Assembly: GCA_008477525.1 (NCBI GenBank)
Contig: SPDT01000010.1
Location: 930,001-994,000 of the forward strand
Length of the DNA: 64,000 bases
Reading direction: 5' to 3'
From: Hypomyces perniciosus
Taxonomy: Eukaryota > Ascomycota > Sordariomycetes > Hypocreales > Hypocreaceae
Position numbers and translations under genes: made by a program. Shown here piece by piece: positions 11,962 to 23,557 of this stretch. Under the pieces are notes generated by a model. The model was given only the letters and a program-made list of their open reading frames with translations. It did not search any database and was not told the origin of the DNA. Positions within the stretch are counted from its first letter, which is position 1. The number at the start of each line of letters is the position of its first letter.

Positions 11962-12651
11962 ATGAGAGGCGAACGGCTACGAGCGTCCTTGCGACTTTTC
12001 CTGCCGAGCACCAACTTCTTAGGCGTCGGCCAAACAAGATGGCTCCATAAGACGAGACCACCTCCGACAGTTCCCAAACCGAGACCATTCGTGCCAGATG
12101 TCGAGACGTTCCTCACATTGATAGGGCGTGGCCTAAACAAACACGCCTCCAAGTTCCCGTCTTGGGAATCCCTTTTCTCCCTTACCTCACCACAACTAAA
12201 GGAACTCGGAATTGAGCCACCACGGAACCGCCGGTACTTGCTACAGTGGATGCGACGATATCGGGAAGGGTCATTGGGCCCTGGTGGAGATTTTGAGTAT
12301 GTGAAGGATGGACAGGCATTGTTAAAAGTCGCTACGCCGCCGGCGTCGGTAGTCAGCGATGCGAAATATGTGGTCAACGTTCCCCAGGAAGAGGATGTGG
12401 GCCTAGATGACTCGACAACGCTGCCACGGCCAAACGGATACACAGTACGAGGGCTCAAGTCAATAGCCGGCCCTTTCGCAACTCCATTGGCGCAGCAGGC
12501 AGGTGCAATTGTCAGAGTGACAGAGGGCATGTGGGAGCACCGCCGGGGCCGCAAGATTGATGGTGGTGAGAGGAGGAGGGCTGAGATCCGATTTAAGAGG
12601 AGGTCTACTGAACGCAGAGCTGAGCGCGAGGCAGAGATGGCAGGTCTGTAA
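11962..12651 (+). CDS. FYV4: Mitochondrial small-subunit ribosomal protein mS41 (Fyv4, IGR motif)
   Basis: An intron-less gene for a 229-aa component of the mitochondrial small ribosomal subunit. The N-terminus is Arg-rich, without acidic residues after the first four, and has RWLHKTRPP, consistent with a matrix-targeting presequence. The diagnostic IGR/SAM-like domain is at residues about 46-95 (FLTLIGRGLNKHASKFPSWE, then LGIEPPRNRRYLLQWMRRYR). A second conserved block, GYTVRGLKSIAGPFATPLAQQ-like, follows, then a basic C-terminal tail. The start is the first ATG in the frame, 503 bases from the start of the divergent gene. Family assignment is secure; the length is typical of filamentous fungi. 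Confidence 0.9.
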   Translation: MRGERLRASLRLFLPSTNFLGVGQTRWLHKTRPPPTVPKPRPFVPDVETFLTLIGRGLNKHASKFPSWESLFSLTSPQLKELGIEPPRNRRYLLQWMRRYREGSLGPGGDFEYVKDGQALLKVATPPASVVSDAKYVVNVPQEEDVGLDDSTTLPRPNGYTVRGLKSIAGPFATPLAQQAGAIVRVTEGMWEHRRGRKIDGGERRRAEIRFKRRSTERRAEREAEMAGL

Positions 12652-15600
12652 AGCTAAGAATAACGGGGTAATGACCAGTATTGGCATATCATGTATACTA
12701 TTGAAATGTGAAATCAAGAGCACATTCTACCACACACTTTTACCATTTCCGTGTTGTCACCAGATTTGGTCCTGTCACCAGGTACTTGTACCGTTTGGTG
12801 ACAGGAGCCGTCTCCACAGTGCACGTCACATACTCCTCGGGGTACCTACTAAGGAAACATTATTAAAAACTCTCCAGCTGAGCATTGGGAAAAGGTTCCC
12901 TGTGGCTGACATGTACGAAGTAGTAGTTATCCTATTCTTCTTTCACTGCCTATAATCTTGCACGAGTCTATGTAGACGAGTCCCAATTTTCTTTAAGGGG
13001 TAGAGACAACAAATTAATAAAACATAAAAACTACTTTGTACAAATATACTGTCATATCATGGCATACTCTAAGTAAATATCGTTCCTAGGCATTCATTGT
13101 AGCTCTCTGGCACAGGAAATGCGGCTTCGTTACTCGAGGCGTCTAGCACCATTCAAGATAGCACTGCGTGAAATACCACTACTACAATAGCTTCGATAAT
13201 CCCAAGTTTATTTAACGTCGTTGGGGTTTCAACCGTTACTCATTTTAGAAGTAAACCCGCTCGTACTTCGTATGTATGTCAGCAATTACCAAACCAAGGC
13301 CCAACTTCCAAGATCCAATCGGCTACTTGGCAGTTAATAAACCGGTGCCCGGTGCTCGTAGGGCTGAGTATGCTGGGTTGTCGGGTAGTATTCTCATTTG
13401 TAACCATTCTGTCTTAAACGGCCCTTTTTGGCCCACCAATGCGAACTGCAGGCGACCGGCTGAGCTCGTTCTGGCTCGCTTGCAGTGTTACCCAGCCTGC
13501 AGTCTCAAGTCTACATTGTATTGCACGGTCGACGTATGATGTGAGATCAAAGAGTCATTATTGATGACTAGCAGCAGTAATCAAGTAAACTCTCGTCTCA
13601 AATTTGCTTGTGTCTCCTCTCATACAGAAGGCTATGAGGCATCAGGCTGGCTTCTCCATGCCATCTGGCTACAAGACATCCGTCAGGTTGTGCTTTAATT
13701 ATCAAGTGAGAACGCGATAATTATCGGGCATCCCGAGAACTGAAACCTACTTCATCCTTCTCAGGCAAGCTTGCTCCCTTGAAGACTTCCGGAAGCCATC
13801 TTGAATCCTGACCACGACCGATCTGGTTATTCCTCCGTGGGATCTGCAATACATCCTTCCATTTCTGATGACGTACAACGCCCGTATTCGTCATTCAGCC
13901 GATACATAGTTATGATGGCAGCATGTCGAGGCTGGAAGGCGCGGATGCCGTAGCCTGTAGACGTCAACGGCATGAGGCTGAGCTACTCACTGCCAAGAAA
14001 CATGACCTCGGCTGATGGATAGGATATCAATGCGATTCGTGTTCCCGTATCTACGTACGTTCATTGACGCAACCATCCATCTCTCCAACAGCCCTCCTCT
14101 TCGGAGTGTTCAAACACACGAGGTTATCACCACTCACCAGCATTCCCGCTTCTCCCCGTCTGTGCGGGAGGGGCTATGGCTATCCTTGGCCAGCCACATG
14201 GCGTCCCTTGTCTCCGAGCGGGGATCGATAGCGTTGGAGACTGCGGTAAGCGACTATTACCCATCATCACAAGCCCCCAAATTGTGATCAGGAAAACCCC
14301 TGCATCTTCCTTGCGAATTTGCTCTGACGCTATCGCCAATCCAGCATGCAGTCCGAGATGCAACTCCACAAGCTCGATTTACCTACCCAATTAAATATCC
14401 CATGCTACTAATATTTTTGTGCTTGTGAGTGATCAAAGCCACAAGTTAATTTGCTGCAGGGCGTGTTCTAATAACTCTTTTTTTTTTTGCAGGCAAGTGG
14501 ATGGATGTTGTCAAATGTTGCGTCTTCGCAGTCACCATACATGTGTCGATGTGACCTCAAAGGTTGTGAGCTCACCTACTTCAGCTTACTTGAATTGACG
14601 TCCATGTTCAATACGACTCTCATTATACCATGTAATAAAGTATAGGTGATATATGAATGCTGAGTAACTTACTAGTGATAAGGTAGTAAATCGTTACTTG
14701 TGCAAACATGGAGTTGGCTGTGATCATCGGTCACCCACTTAGTTCTAGCTTCGGTACTACTTGTCGGTGAAATCAGTGGCTGCTACTTCGTAGACGCCCC
14801 CAAATCTGTCTTTTAGGATCAAACTTAATATCATCCGAGTCTGCCTGGGGTTCGTTACATCAATCATCAGCCACAATATTGACTTAGATCAAAGGAAGCA
14901 ACATCTAGCACAAGACCTGGATAGTGCGACGATGTGCACGTTTTGGAAACCTTGCTCGCCCATTAGGCAACTGAATTCTAAATGTATTCTTAGTCTTGTG
15001 ATCGTTGATTAGAGCTGATGGTTGAATACGACGATACACTGACTAGGGGTGAGTTTAGCCATCCAATGGAATATCGGGAGAACAATATCGAGATCGTTCT
15101 CTAACGTGCGGCTGTGGGTTTGTCATGAAAGCTTGTCTCGATGACAGATGAGGCTATTACGGAGCACTACGACTACTAGCATGAATCATCGACATTCGGG
15201 TTGTATCGTGCATCATAAATCTGTGGCTGAGCCGGGCTTCTGTCGATCTAAAGTTCTAGCTCCTGCCCTAAACCTCGTACTTGTTTTGCCCCTTGCGTTA
15301 CAATCGGGCGTGTATGTATGCAAGTATTCCTCGCCGTGATCAAAATATCCGCTCCAGGGAGGGATCTATGTTTAGTCTCGTGCGCTGACACATTCTTGAG
15401 ATCTCTTTCGGATCCTCCCGATCACTCAATCGACCCCTGCATTCTGTAAGGCATTCTTGATGTCTTCATTCGGTGCTCAGTCGTGTCTGGGTACTGCAGA
15501 TATTGGGATACATGGAGGCAATGGCGGCATAGTATTCCCATTTCTGGCCCAGGGCGTAGTGGTGAATCAAGCTGAAAAGTAGTTTGCGTTTACGGTAGCC

Positions 15601-18447
15601 TATCAGAACTAACCACTATCCTTTCGTATCATTCAAGTCCTATATAGGTATACTTCTAGAAGGCTTGGGGCCTCCGAGACAATTGTGGCAAGCCTAATCG
15701 GTACACGATCTTCTATTTTTGGCCCAGCCCAGGAATTTGGAAGCACATGATCATCATGGAGATGGCATCGTACCTGATAGGGCAGTATGGAAGCATGGCA
15801 ACTATCAACAAGGCGTGCGGAATGTCAAAATGCTGTGATATATTCGTGTAGGAAGATAAAATTAGGTGAGACTTCCATTACATGGCGCAACCTTGGGTTG
15901 CATTTGACTTACACGGGCATATTCGGGTCGTCTTGATTTTCAACAAGTACCTACCTAATTATAGGAGAAACCTATAATAATAGGTATGTATGTACAGAGT
16001 ACGAGATATTACGCGAGGATACCGCAGATACCACTTGGCTTTCTCACAATCTCAATGCTAATAGAATGAAACAATTCAAGGGACTTCCGATACGTGCGGA
16101 CCCTGTTCTCAAAGCCCTGCATGAGTTTTGCTCATTTTTCCATCTCCCGAATCCTGCACAAGTTTATCCTTTCCAAGCTTAGCTGGATTTCAGTGCCGTC
16201 CCCACTGTCCGGCCAGTGAGTTCAGCGATGCTCAGTTAGAAATTCAGCTGGATATACATAGAAAAACAAGGCAAGCCTTGTGAGGGTGATGTCTCGGATG
16301 ATGTGGGAGGCGTGAGTCCCTTAGCGATATGCATACTCAAAAAAGGAACAGAATTTGGTGTTGTATACGGAGTACGAAGTACATGCCGCAAGAATCCTTG
16401 CGGCATGTACGGCGAATAGGTACTATGTAGTACTACCATATTACACAAGCCCGCGATGACGTCTAGTCGGCTAATCGCTTCAAGACGCTGAGTATGATGT
16501 ACTTCGTACGAACGTTCTATTTGACAAAAGGAGTACGAGAAGACGCCCGTAGTGACACCCCCTAATGAGAGTGTATTTGAAAAGCTACATACGAAGTACT
16601 CATTCACGACTACGTGAGCATCTTGTGTGTGTGCGTGCGTGATGACAGTACAACGTGCATATTACCGTCAACACCTACCTAGGTAATATCACAAGACACG
16701 TGTCTGTTACTTGTAGGCACCAGCACAGTCTCACAACTGGGAATGCTCTGCGATCGGATGCTGGCCGAAGTCCACCCATTCGTTGTTTTCCCGCTTGTCT
16801 GAGAGACTGGAGCCACTGGCCGGTGGTCAAGTCGTATAGCTCGCATTGCTTGCCAAATTGTTAAGGGCTGAGGCTGGGCTGAGGCTGGGGGGGATCTTTT
16901 GTTGACATCCTGCAGCCGCCTCGAAAAAAAGATTAGCGGCAACGGCCGCCACCGGCAAGAGTCATAGGGGAGAAGCAAGCAACGCACTTCGGGTTGTGTA
17001 AAAAAGTTTAACATTGCTACGTTCCTCCAAAGATATGTATAGGATCTGTCCTAACGTGGAAGTGAACGAGCGCAAGGAAGCAAAGCACTTACGAGAGACC
17101 AAATCAGCCTCCAAACCCCACAACTGCATTCGGGCGTTGTACTCAAAAGATGCTGGTTTCCCAAGCTGTTGGGTCAGTGTGTCTCATCCTTTTCGAAAAA
17201 AGTTCTCGTGGAGTAGAAGGGTGAAGGAGGTAGGAATTGAAGCTTTTTTTGAAATGCTGCCCAATTCCGCGTATCGTATCTATTCATATTAGCAGTCGGA
17301 ACTTTTTTTCCCTTTTGGCCTTAGCTGCCATGAGCCTAAAAAATGCCTTTTCATAGCCAAAGGTATTCAAAGGTACTGTAACATGAGCCCCACCAAGCCG
17401 TTCAGCTTGATTTCCTGCCTGCGAGTAGAACTGGCCGTTGTAGATATACATTTTGGGTACCTTGCAGTGTCAGGGCCGGGATACACCGACAAGCCCCTGT
17501 GCTTTGTACCCGCTTCTCCTAACCTCATCCAATTCTCTAGTAGTACGAGTATTTTCAAACCTTTCCTCTAACAACAACCCATTCGACCATTCGACCATTC
17601 AACATTCAATCCATCCCCAGCCTCAAGGCCCCATGTAACCCCACTTGCTCGTCTACTATCCCTGGCATAGTCGAAGCGCGACTGCAGATGTCTGTGCCAC
17701 TGGGGTTCAGTGGTTAGTCTTGGAGAGCGTCTGCCCAGGCTGTTTCATCCGGCTCTGCCCTCCCTTCTCGCCCTATCTTGCCCTGATGGTGGTGGCCTTC
17801 GGGCAAGCAGGGATGGAAGCAGATGCAAAAGACGTGGTGGTGTGCAGCCGGGTCGGCCTGCGTCATTGTCAATGCCACCACACTGTTCTGCATTGTGCAG
17901 AAGTGTACATAGACGACTACCACACCCATTCCCATATCTCACCCCCAGGCTGCCATGCCACACAGACACACACCATCCCGCCCTACCAGGCCAGGACCCT
18001 AGACCCTTCAACATCCAACCGCGGCCAGGCTTTCGTGCTGGAGTACCGCAGATCCATGAGCGCAAATAAGAGTTGGCTTAACCCAAGTGGGTGGAAGCAT
18101 TTCAGAATTAGTACATAGACCACGGCTGTCGCTGCTGGATGACCGACCGGCTCTTCTTCGTGGCTTTACTTCCAGAAGACACAAAACGTGACTCCCCTCT
18201 TATTTAATATTTCAAAACATCATCGAGCCTTGGTTGCTGTGTGTTTGCTGTCCCAGGTTTCGACTTTTATGCCTCTAATATCGACAAGATTTATTTCTCT
18301 GGGTCTTTCCCCAACCAAGCCAAACTCCACAACACTCATACTAGAACACACAAAGGATTAGGTCACGATATATTCAAGACCAATTCGAAAACAACAACAT
18401 ATCCTGATTGCGTTGTTTTTGCCTTTAGAAACACCTATTCCACTTGG
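12652..18447. other. 5.8-kb gene-free stretch
   Basis: No open frame here has the length, codon pattern or conserved motifs of a real gene; the longest (17645-18118) looks like a chance frame. AT-rich patches, for example around 14630-14700 and 15840-16010, alternate with mixed sequence. Visible structure: copies of the TACTTCGTA/TACGGAGTA motif (near 12914, 13263, 14783, 16363-16385, 16499 and 16591), a perfect hairpin at 16379-16410, and an inverted-repeat patch near 15950-15990. The last 400 bases are probably the promoter and 5' leader of the bZIP gene. The rest may be decayed mobile DNA, a non-coding RNA locus or plain spacer; the sequence alone does not decide. Confidence 0.6.
16379..16410. 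repeat. Perfect 14-bp inverted repeat (hairpin)
   Basis: GTACATGCCGCAAG at 16379-16392 is followed by a 4-base loop AATC and its exact reverse complement CTTGCGGCATGTAC at 16397-16410. The left arm overlaps a TACGGAGTACGAAGTAC run (16365-16382). No gene lies nearby. Confidence 0.9.
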
Positions 18448-19292
18448 ATGTCGTCAATCGAACGCCTCCAACTAGTTGACGTCCTGACGCCTACGATTCA
18501 GATCCAGAGTCCATCTCCAGTGCCTTTTGACAAGCCCACGTTTCCATCTTCCAAGGAAACTAAAACAGCCTCGAGTCTTGCTGCCGTACGCCTTAGCAGT
18601 CCAAAATCATACAAGACAGCTGGCCCCCTAGAATCCTCTAGGAAAAGGAGTTCAACCACAGCGGGTGTGACGGAAAAAGAATTTGACAAAATGGTATCCT
18701 CACGAAGCTCAAGAAACCGGTCAGAAAGTCCCTCATCAAACAGCACATCTCCCCCGCCAAAAAGGGCCAGGGCTGGAACAAAAGATGTGGATTGGTCGGA
18801 GGTCACAGACCCAGAGGAGAGGAGGCGCATACAAAATCGCATTGCACAACGCAAGTTTCGTATGTTCTTTCCCATTGTGCCTACCCAAAACTTGTTCATC
18901 GCTAACATCTCTTTGTAGGGGAGAAGGCTAAGGAGCAAAAGGAGAGAGCAGAACGCGACTCCCGCAATCGAGAATACGCTGGCAACAGCTATCGCATTCC
19001 TCTGGCTACAGACATCGACACTGAGGTAGAGCTCTCAGGCCTGCCTTGGGGTAGTATCAACCTGAGCCATGTCCTTGCGAGAGGCCACGAAGCCGAGAGT
19101 CGTCGAAGTAGCGGGCAAGGCACCTACTCGGCTGACGAACTCAGTTCTGGCCACTACACTATTTCCCACGGGACTGGTCTCCACCAGACTGCCAGCTTTG
19201 GCAGTAGCGGGGCTGAAGATGCATATTTTGACGACAACCCCTATTTGTATGATCCATCGATCGTCGGCCAAGCATACCCCGCAATTTCATGA
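18448..19292 (+). CDS. Short bZIP transcription factor
   Basis: A 261-aa nuclear DNA-binding protein. Exons 18448-18859 and 18919-19292, joined inside the basic region. The residues around the join read RRRIQNRIAQRKFREKAKEQ, the bZIP signature N-x2-AQ-x-FR. The segment after it is short (RAERDSRNREYAGNSYRIP) and does not form a long leucine zipper. This puts it in a filamentous-fungal bZIP subgroup with a truncated zipper, frequently preceded by DWSEVTDPEERRR, as here. The N-terminal half is Ser/Pro/Lys-rich and probably disordered. The C-terminus has LSGLPWGSINLSHVLARGHE and a Gly/Ser/Tyr-rich tail. Targets are unknown. A GTAAGA...TAG intron seems to lie 41 bases after the stop, and an alternative splice could change the C-terminus. 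Confidence 0.85.
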
Positions 19293-20750
19293 GAGATATT
19301 GCCCTTTGCTTTCCTTTATTTCAGGGGCCCCAGGTAAGATTTCTCATTGAGTTTGTTCCTCTCTGCTGGAGAAAGTAAAGGGTTTCTAACGTTGCTCTTG
19401 TAGGCATCCACTGCTGACACGGGGGTCATGGAGATCCCATACCACACTGGGGACTGACTTTTTCTTTCCGTGATAGGGAATGCCACTACTATTACAAATT
19501 AATGCGGCAGCCGTTGTTGGTGGTTCGGCCTTACGTCTTGAATGATATTGTTATAATTGGTTGCTTCATGACTTGTAATACCCCCACTCAGTTTTTAACG
19601 AAGACACGGCGCAGAAGAGAGAAGTGTGTTCAATCGATATCTATGTTTAGATAGAGTCACAGGATTTCAGGTTGGCGATAGAAAGATTTATGTATGATAG
19701 TGTCATGTATTAGTGTTTAACCAACGACAAGAACCGTCAACGACAGGCAACTTGGCCGAGAGCCCCCATCCTGTTCTTGTATGACTGTAGCAGCCTGTCC
19801 TGTGACCAATCTCCTGCGTATAACACACTGGTATAGCCTTTTGGAGACCTCGAGTCTTTCGTATTCAGTTCATTATACTGAAAGAAGACGATCTCTATGT
19901 GGTGTGGAGGAAGGGTCTCTGATGGAAATGAAGTGTATCTTGATTGGCATGCGGTGTAGTTATGCCGGGTTTGTAGCTGTACGACGGTATGCCTCTAACT
20001 AATACGGTACTCTCAACAGAAGGCGGCTGGAAGTGCTGCTTGCGGTATGGTTTGAGTTATCCGTAGGTAATTTTACCAATCTCCAGACCATTGGCAATAG
20101 ACAAAGTTGGGAGTTTTCCATGAAAGGCTCAAGCTCCCTGGGCTCCCAGGCCGACGGTTTGGAGAGATTGGCAACATTCAACGTATCCTAGCCTGCCGTC
20201 AACACTGCGTCGAAAGGGAACAGAGCTCAATGTTTCTATTTGTGATACAGGCAATCAACTCAGTACTACAGTGGAGATCATTAATTTCTTGTGCCTGATC
20301 GTCGGCCAGGATGAATTATGTTCTCCACGTGGGAGCCGTTGGCAAATCTGCTGTCTAACCGGGCTCCTCCTATACACAACATATTCGGGATATTCTCTGA
20401 GATACGGGAAATTCGCATGATTTTCTCTCACCTACGAGCACCATACACAGTAGTAGCAGTAGTAGTAGAAGTATGGCTGGTGTTGGTCACTCGCCACAAT
20501 ATTCACCAACCGTCCTTGCCCCACTATCCGTCGGCAATCGTTCCGTACCTGGCCTACACCGCCCGGCAGAAAGCCATCTTTTTTCCATTTTCATTTGTCG
20601 CAAACGCCCCAAGATTAAAGCTACTCTTATATCTCCATCTCAATTGTGGCATAAGAGCCGTTGCCGTTTTCGATTTTGACCCTCGTACCCAATCGCAGAA
20701 AGGGCCGTCGGAATTACATTCAAGCTTGTTTCCTTGTTCTGTGAAACACG
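19293..20750. other. Intergenic region between bZIP and SMAP-like genes
   Basis: Apart from the putative 3' UTR intron, no gene is supported. An AGT/AGC trinucleotide run (20448-20471) and a C/T-rich tract precede the next start codon; the final 200 bases are the likely promoter and leader of the following gene. Confidence 0.5.
19334..19403 (+). other. Probable 3' UTR intron of the bZIP gene
   Basis: Forty-one bases after the bZIP stop there is a strong intron signature: CCCCAG|GTAAGA at 19334, branch-like TTCTAACG at 19383-19390, and CTCTTGTAG ending at 19403, 70 nt in all. Just upstream, TTTATTTCAG at 19315-19324 looks like a second acceptor, leaving a 9-base segment GGGCCCCAG between them. 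This may mean an alternative C-terminal splice. Confidence 0.5.
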
Positions 20751-22189
20751 ATGGGCATATCTGCAGTTAATAACACAGAGGCCCCTCAGCGCTCGGAGCT
20801 GACCCAGGAACAAAAAGGTAAGGACTCGACGGCGATACTTGACGCCAATCCTTCTCCAGTTTCGGACCTTGTGGTCAATTGATTAACTTTTTTTTTTCTA
20901 ACTGTTGTTTTTCGTAGAGGCCAAGCATTTGCGCAACGAGAAGCAACGACTAGCCCGCGCGGAAGCACGCAAAACAAAGCGACTAGCCAAGTCTGAGGCG
21001 AAGAAGGCTCGCAAGGCTAATATTCAACCCAAGGCGAAATGGACCGTTGAGCGCAAGGCAGAGCAAAAGGCTAAGAAACTAGCCAACAAGCCCGCCAAGA
21101 CAGAGAAGAAGCGCCATCGCTTACTACTACATGCGAAGAAACTAGAGGCAGAGGCTCACAAACTTTTGACGCAATCGAAAAAAGCTCATGAGCAGTACGA
21201 ACGGATGACGCGGGACTTTGAGGTATGTATAAGTGGGCGAGAACCTCTACGTAACCCGAAGTCAGCCTCCGGGCTAAACTGATATACCTTTGTAGTTGCA
21301 GAAGGAGAAAGAAAAGAGTGAGCAGCCACCGAAACCCGATCTGATGTTCAGCGATGACGAGAGCGATGACGAGAGCGATGATGAGAGCGATGATGAGAAC
21401 GATGATGAGAACGATGATGAGAACGATGATGAGAGCGATTCCGACTCTGACTCTGACTCCGACTCCGACTCGGATTCTTCTGATACCGAAGATGAAGTGA
21501 CCCAGGTTGCGGAAGCCCCTACCCCGGTGAAAATCTCCAAGAAGACTCAAAAGGAAAAGGCCCCTAAGCCTAGTAACGATACTACTGAGGAGGCACCTTC
21601 AAAGAAGAACAAAAAGAAGGGGGGCAAAGAGGTCAGCGTAGAGGTTCCTGAAGAACCAACACCGAAGGAAGCGACTAAAGAAGAGAAGAAGAAGAAGAAG
21701 AAGAAGTCCAAAGAGACATCCACCGAGACCCAAGAAGACGAGACCATGGAGGATGCGCCCCTAGACAAGACTGAAACGTCAGGGAATAAAAGAAAGCGAG
21801 AGAGGGGCACGGAGGATGTAGAAGCCTCGGAAGAACCGGCCAGCAAGAAGGAGAAGAAGGAGAAGAAGGAGAAAAAGGAGAAGAAAGACAAGAAGAACAA
21901 GGACAAGAAGGAATCCAAGAAGGGAAAGAAAGCTACGTCCGACGACAATGCTGAAGAATCCGCCGACGCTGAGCAATGGAACGTCGGCGAACTAGAGGGA
22001 GGATCTGCACGACAAGACAAGTTCCTGCGGCTGCTCGGGGGCAAGAAAGCCGGTGTCAAAGGGGGCAAGTCAAGCGCCTCTGGTGGCACGTCTGGCTCAG
22101 TAAAGGCCGAGGCAGAAATCCAGCGCCAATTCACAGCGGGAATGATGTTGAAGGAGGGTGGTCACCAACGACGTGGCCTTGGTGCATAG
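20751..22189 (+). CDS. Lysine-rich acidic-repeat protein with C-terminal SMAP-like domain
   Basis: A 421-aa, highly charged, probably nuclear or nucleolar protein. Exons 20751-20817, 20918-21222 and 21296-22189. The N-terminal third is a basic helical stretch (KRLAKSEAKKARKA, AKKLANKPAKTEKKR). A tandem acidic run DDES/DDEN and SDSDSD sits around residues 140-180. Long Lys/Glu tracts (KKEKKEKKEKK) follow. The C-terminus reads DKFLRLLGGKKAG and IQRQFTAGMMLKEGGHQRRG, resembling the small acidic protein-like (SMAP) domain found in KNOP1-type proteins. A role in ribosome biogenesis or splicing would be inference from related proteins. The start fits a good context and gives an intact join at each exon. 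Confidence 0.75.
21350..21475 (+). repeat. In-frame acidic tandem repeat
   Basis: Inside the SMAP-like gene, about seven 12-base units of the type GATGAYGAGARC encode DDES then DDEN. A run of 6-base Ser-Asp units follows. The close DNA identity of adjacent units suggests recent slippage or unequal exchange, so length may vary between strains. Confidence 0.85.
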
Positions 22190-22617
22190 AGCAGAGACTC
22201 GGGATGTCTCGCCACCCCCCTATTCTTCGTCATGCGCTGCTCTTCTTTGGCTTTGCTTTGCTTACTGGCATTTTGGAATTGAGCCCGCTTTGAAGGGCTT
22301 ACGTCACACTTGGCGTCAGGTAGAAACCGAAAAGAGATAATAGATACCAAGGAAATTTTCTTGTAATAAGACCCAAATAACAGTATGTGATGCCATTGCG
22401 CCGTATTTCTCCATGACACATGAAATTTATAAGAATAGACTGCAAGTAAGGCAAGAAGCCCATCAAGCAAAAATGCCGAAGCGACGGCAGCGGCAATGAA
22501 GTACAGCCACCGGCGCTTTTCTCCCCTCTTCCACATCGTGCTTGAATAATGTCTTATTCATATTCGTTGTTTCGTTCGTTCGAGTCGCTGCATTTCCTTT
22601 TGAGTGGCGAACCCTGA
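22190..22617. other. Convergent 3' flanks of the SMAP-like gene and YSY6
   Basis: These 428 bases lie between two facing stop codons. No gene is supported; they presumably hold the two 3' UTRs. Confidence 0.5.
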
Positions 22618-23041
22618 CTACAGGCCAAAGAACTTTGACAGGAGCTCAAACACCAAGCCGCCGAAGACGACGAAAGCCAGCAGGACTGTAGGAGGCACAA
22701 TTGGTCAGACAAAAGGAACACAAAAGGACAGGGATTATTTCCCCTATAAACATCATGCTACGCGAAAGGATGTGTTTGCTACTTACCAAGCCAGAACATG
22801 GAGATGGGCGTCTTGGGGGCCTCCTTGGTGCGCTTCTTGATTTTCTCCTCGGACTTGCCCATACGAGCTTCCTGGTCCTTGGCGAATTTGGCATTGCGCC
22901 GTCGCTGCTCGAGTGTTTGCGCCTGGAGAAAAGAAACAATTGGTTAGCTTTTGGAGGGTACGATAGCTAGATAGACAGGTTGAACGCGTGTGCGCAGATC
23001 AGCTATGGGTATGTATGTACCCAGAGTTGTTGACTTACCAT
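22618..23041 (-). CDS. YSY6: Ysy6/SERP1 (RAMP4) stress-associated ER protein
   Basis: A 68-aa tail-anchored ER membrane protein that associates with the Sec61 translocon and stabilises membrane proteins under stress. Coding exons on the minus strand: 23041-23039, 22922-22787 and 22685-22618. The first coding exon is only the start codon: ATG is followed at once by GTAAGT. Joining it to GCGCAAACACTC gives MAQTLEQRRRNAKF, the family's usual N-terminus. The basic cytosolic part contains KSEEKIKKRTKEAPKTPIS. The C-terminal span is VLLAFVVFGGLVFELL. Length and order match SERP1 exactly. It is divergent from a small mitochondrial protein gene. Confidence 0.93.
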
Positions 23042-23557
23042 GGTGTAGGGAGGGGATAGTATTAAGATCGAGGCGAGAGCGGGAGGCTGCGCAAAAGGGG
23101 AAAACGAAGCTGTTTGACTCCCTTTTTGGAATCAATTGAAGAGCAGACGGTTGTCGTGATATATATGTACAAAAGTCGCCGTCGCGGTCGTTGCGCGCGT
23201 GGGTTCTGGACAGATTGCCAGGCTCGTTTCAGGGAAGACTCGAGAATGCTCTCTTTGGAATTTGGGACATGTGTCGTCAAGGGAAAACGGGCGGGCCACT
23301 ATCTAATCTGGAAGCACGAGCGACCCCTGTTCCAGCTTTGCCGAAACGCGCCTTCCGGGTATTTTTAAAGGTGTCCTTTGGAGAACGCGGGGTGTCACTC
23401 CAGCATGCGCCACATTTCATTGTTCTGGCACCGCCACACTTGGAGTGGAGGAGCTTTGAACGTTGAAGAATGCGACTGGGCGCAATTGAATTACTGAATC
23501 TGCAACAAAGAAGCAAGCCTCGACTCTCGCACTTTTATTCACCCTCGTGCGGCAATC
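23042..23557. promoter_or_regulatory. Divergent promoter region, YSY6 and mitochondrial protein gene
   Basis: These 516 bases separate two divergent start codons and must hold both promoters. No distinct site can be named and no additional gene is supported. Confidence 0.45.

Noticed and set aside
13276..13539. 87-codon frame in the gene-free interval
   Set aside because: Too short, no motif, and the surrounding DNA is a patchwork of stops in all frames.
17710..17780. tRNA-like GGGGTTCAGTGGTTAGTC segment
   Set aside because: Resembles a D-arm start, but no anticodon stem, T-loop or closing acceptor stem can be formed.
17645..18118. 157-codon frame before the bZIP gene
   Set aside because: Low-complexity His/Cys mix with no conserved motif and no plausible exon structure; likely within promoter DNA.
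21547..22134. 195-codon Ser/Phe-rich frame on the minus strand
   Set aside because: It is the complement of the Lys/Glu tracts of the SMAP-like gene; the poly-Phe/Ser composition is what reverse-complemented AAG/GAG codons give.
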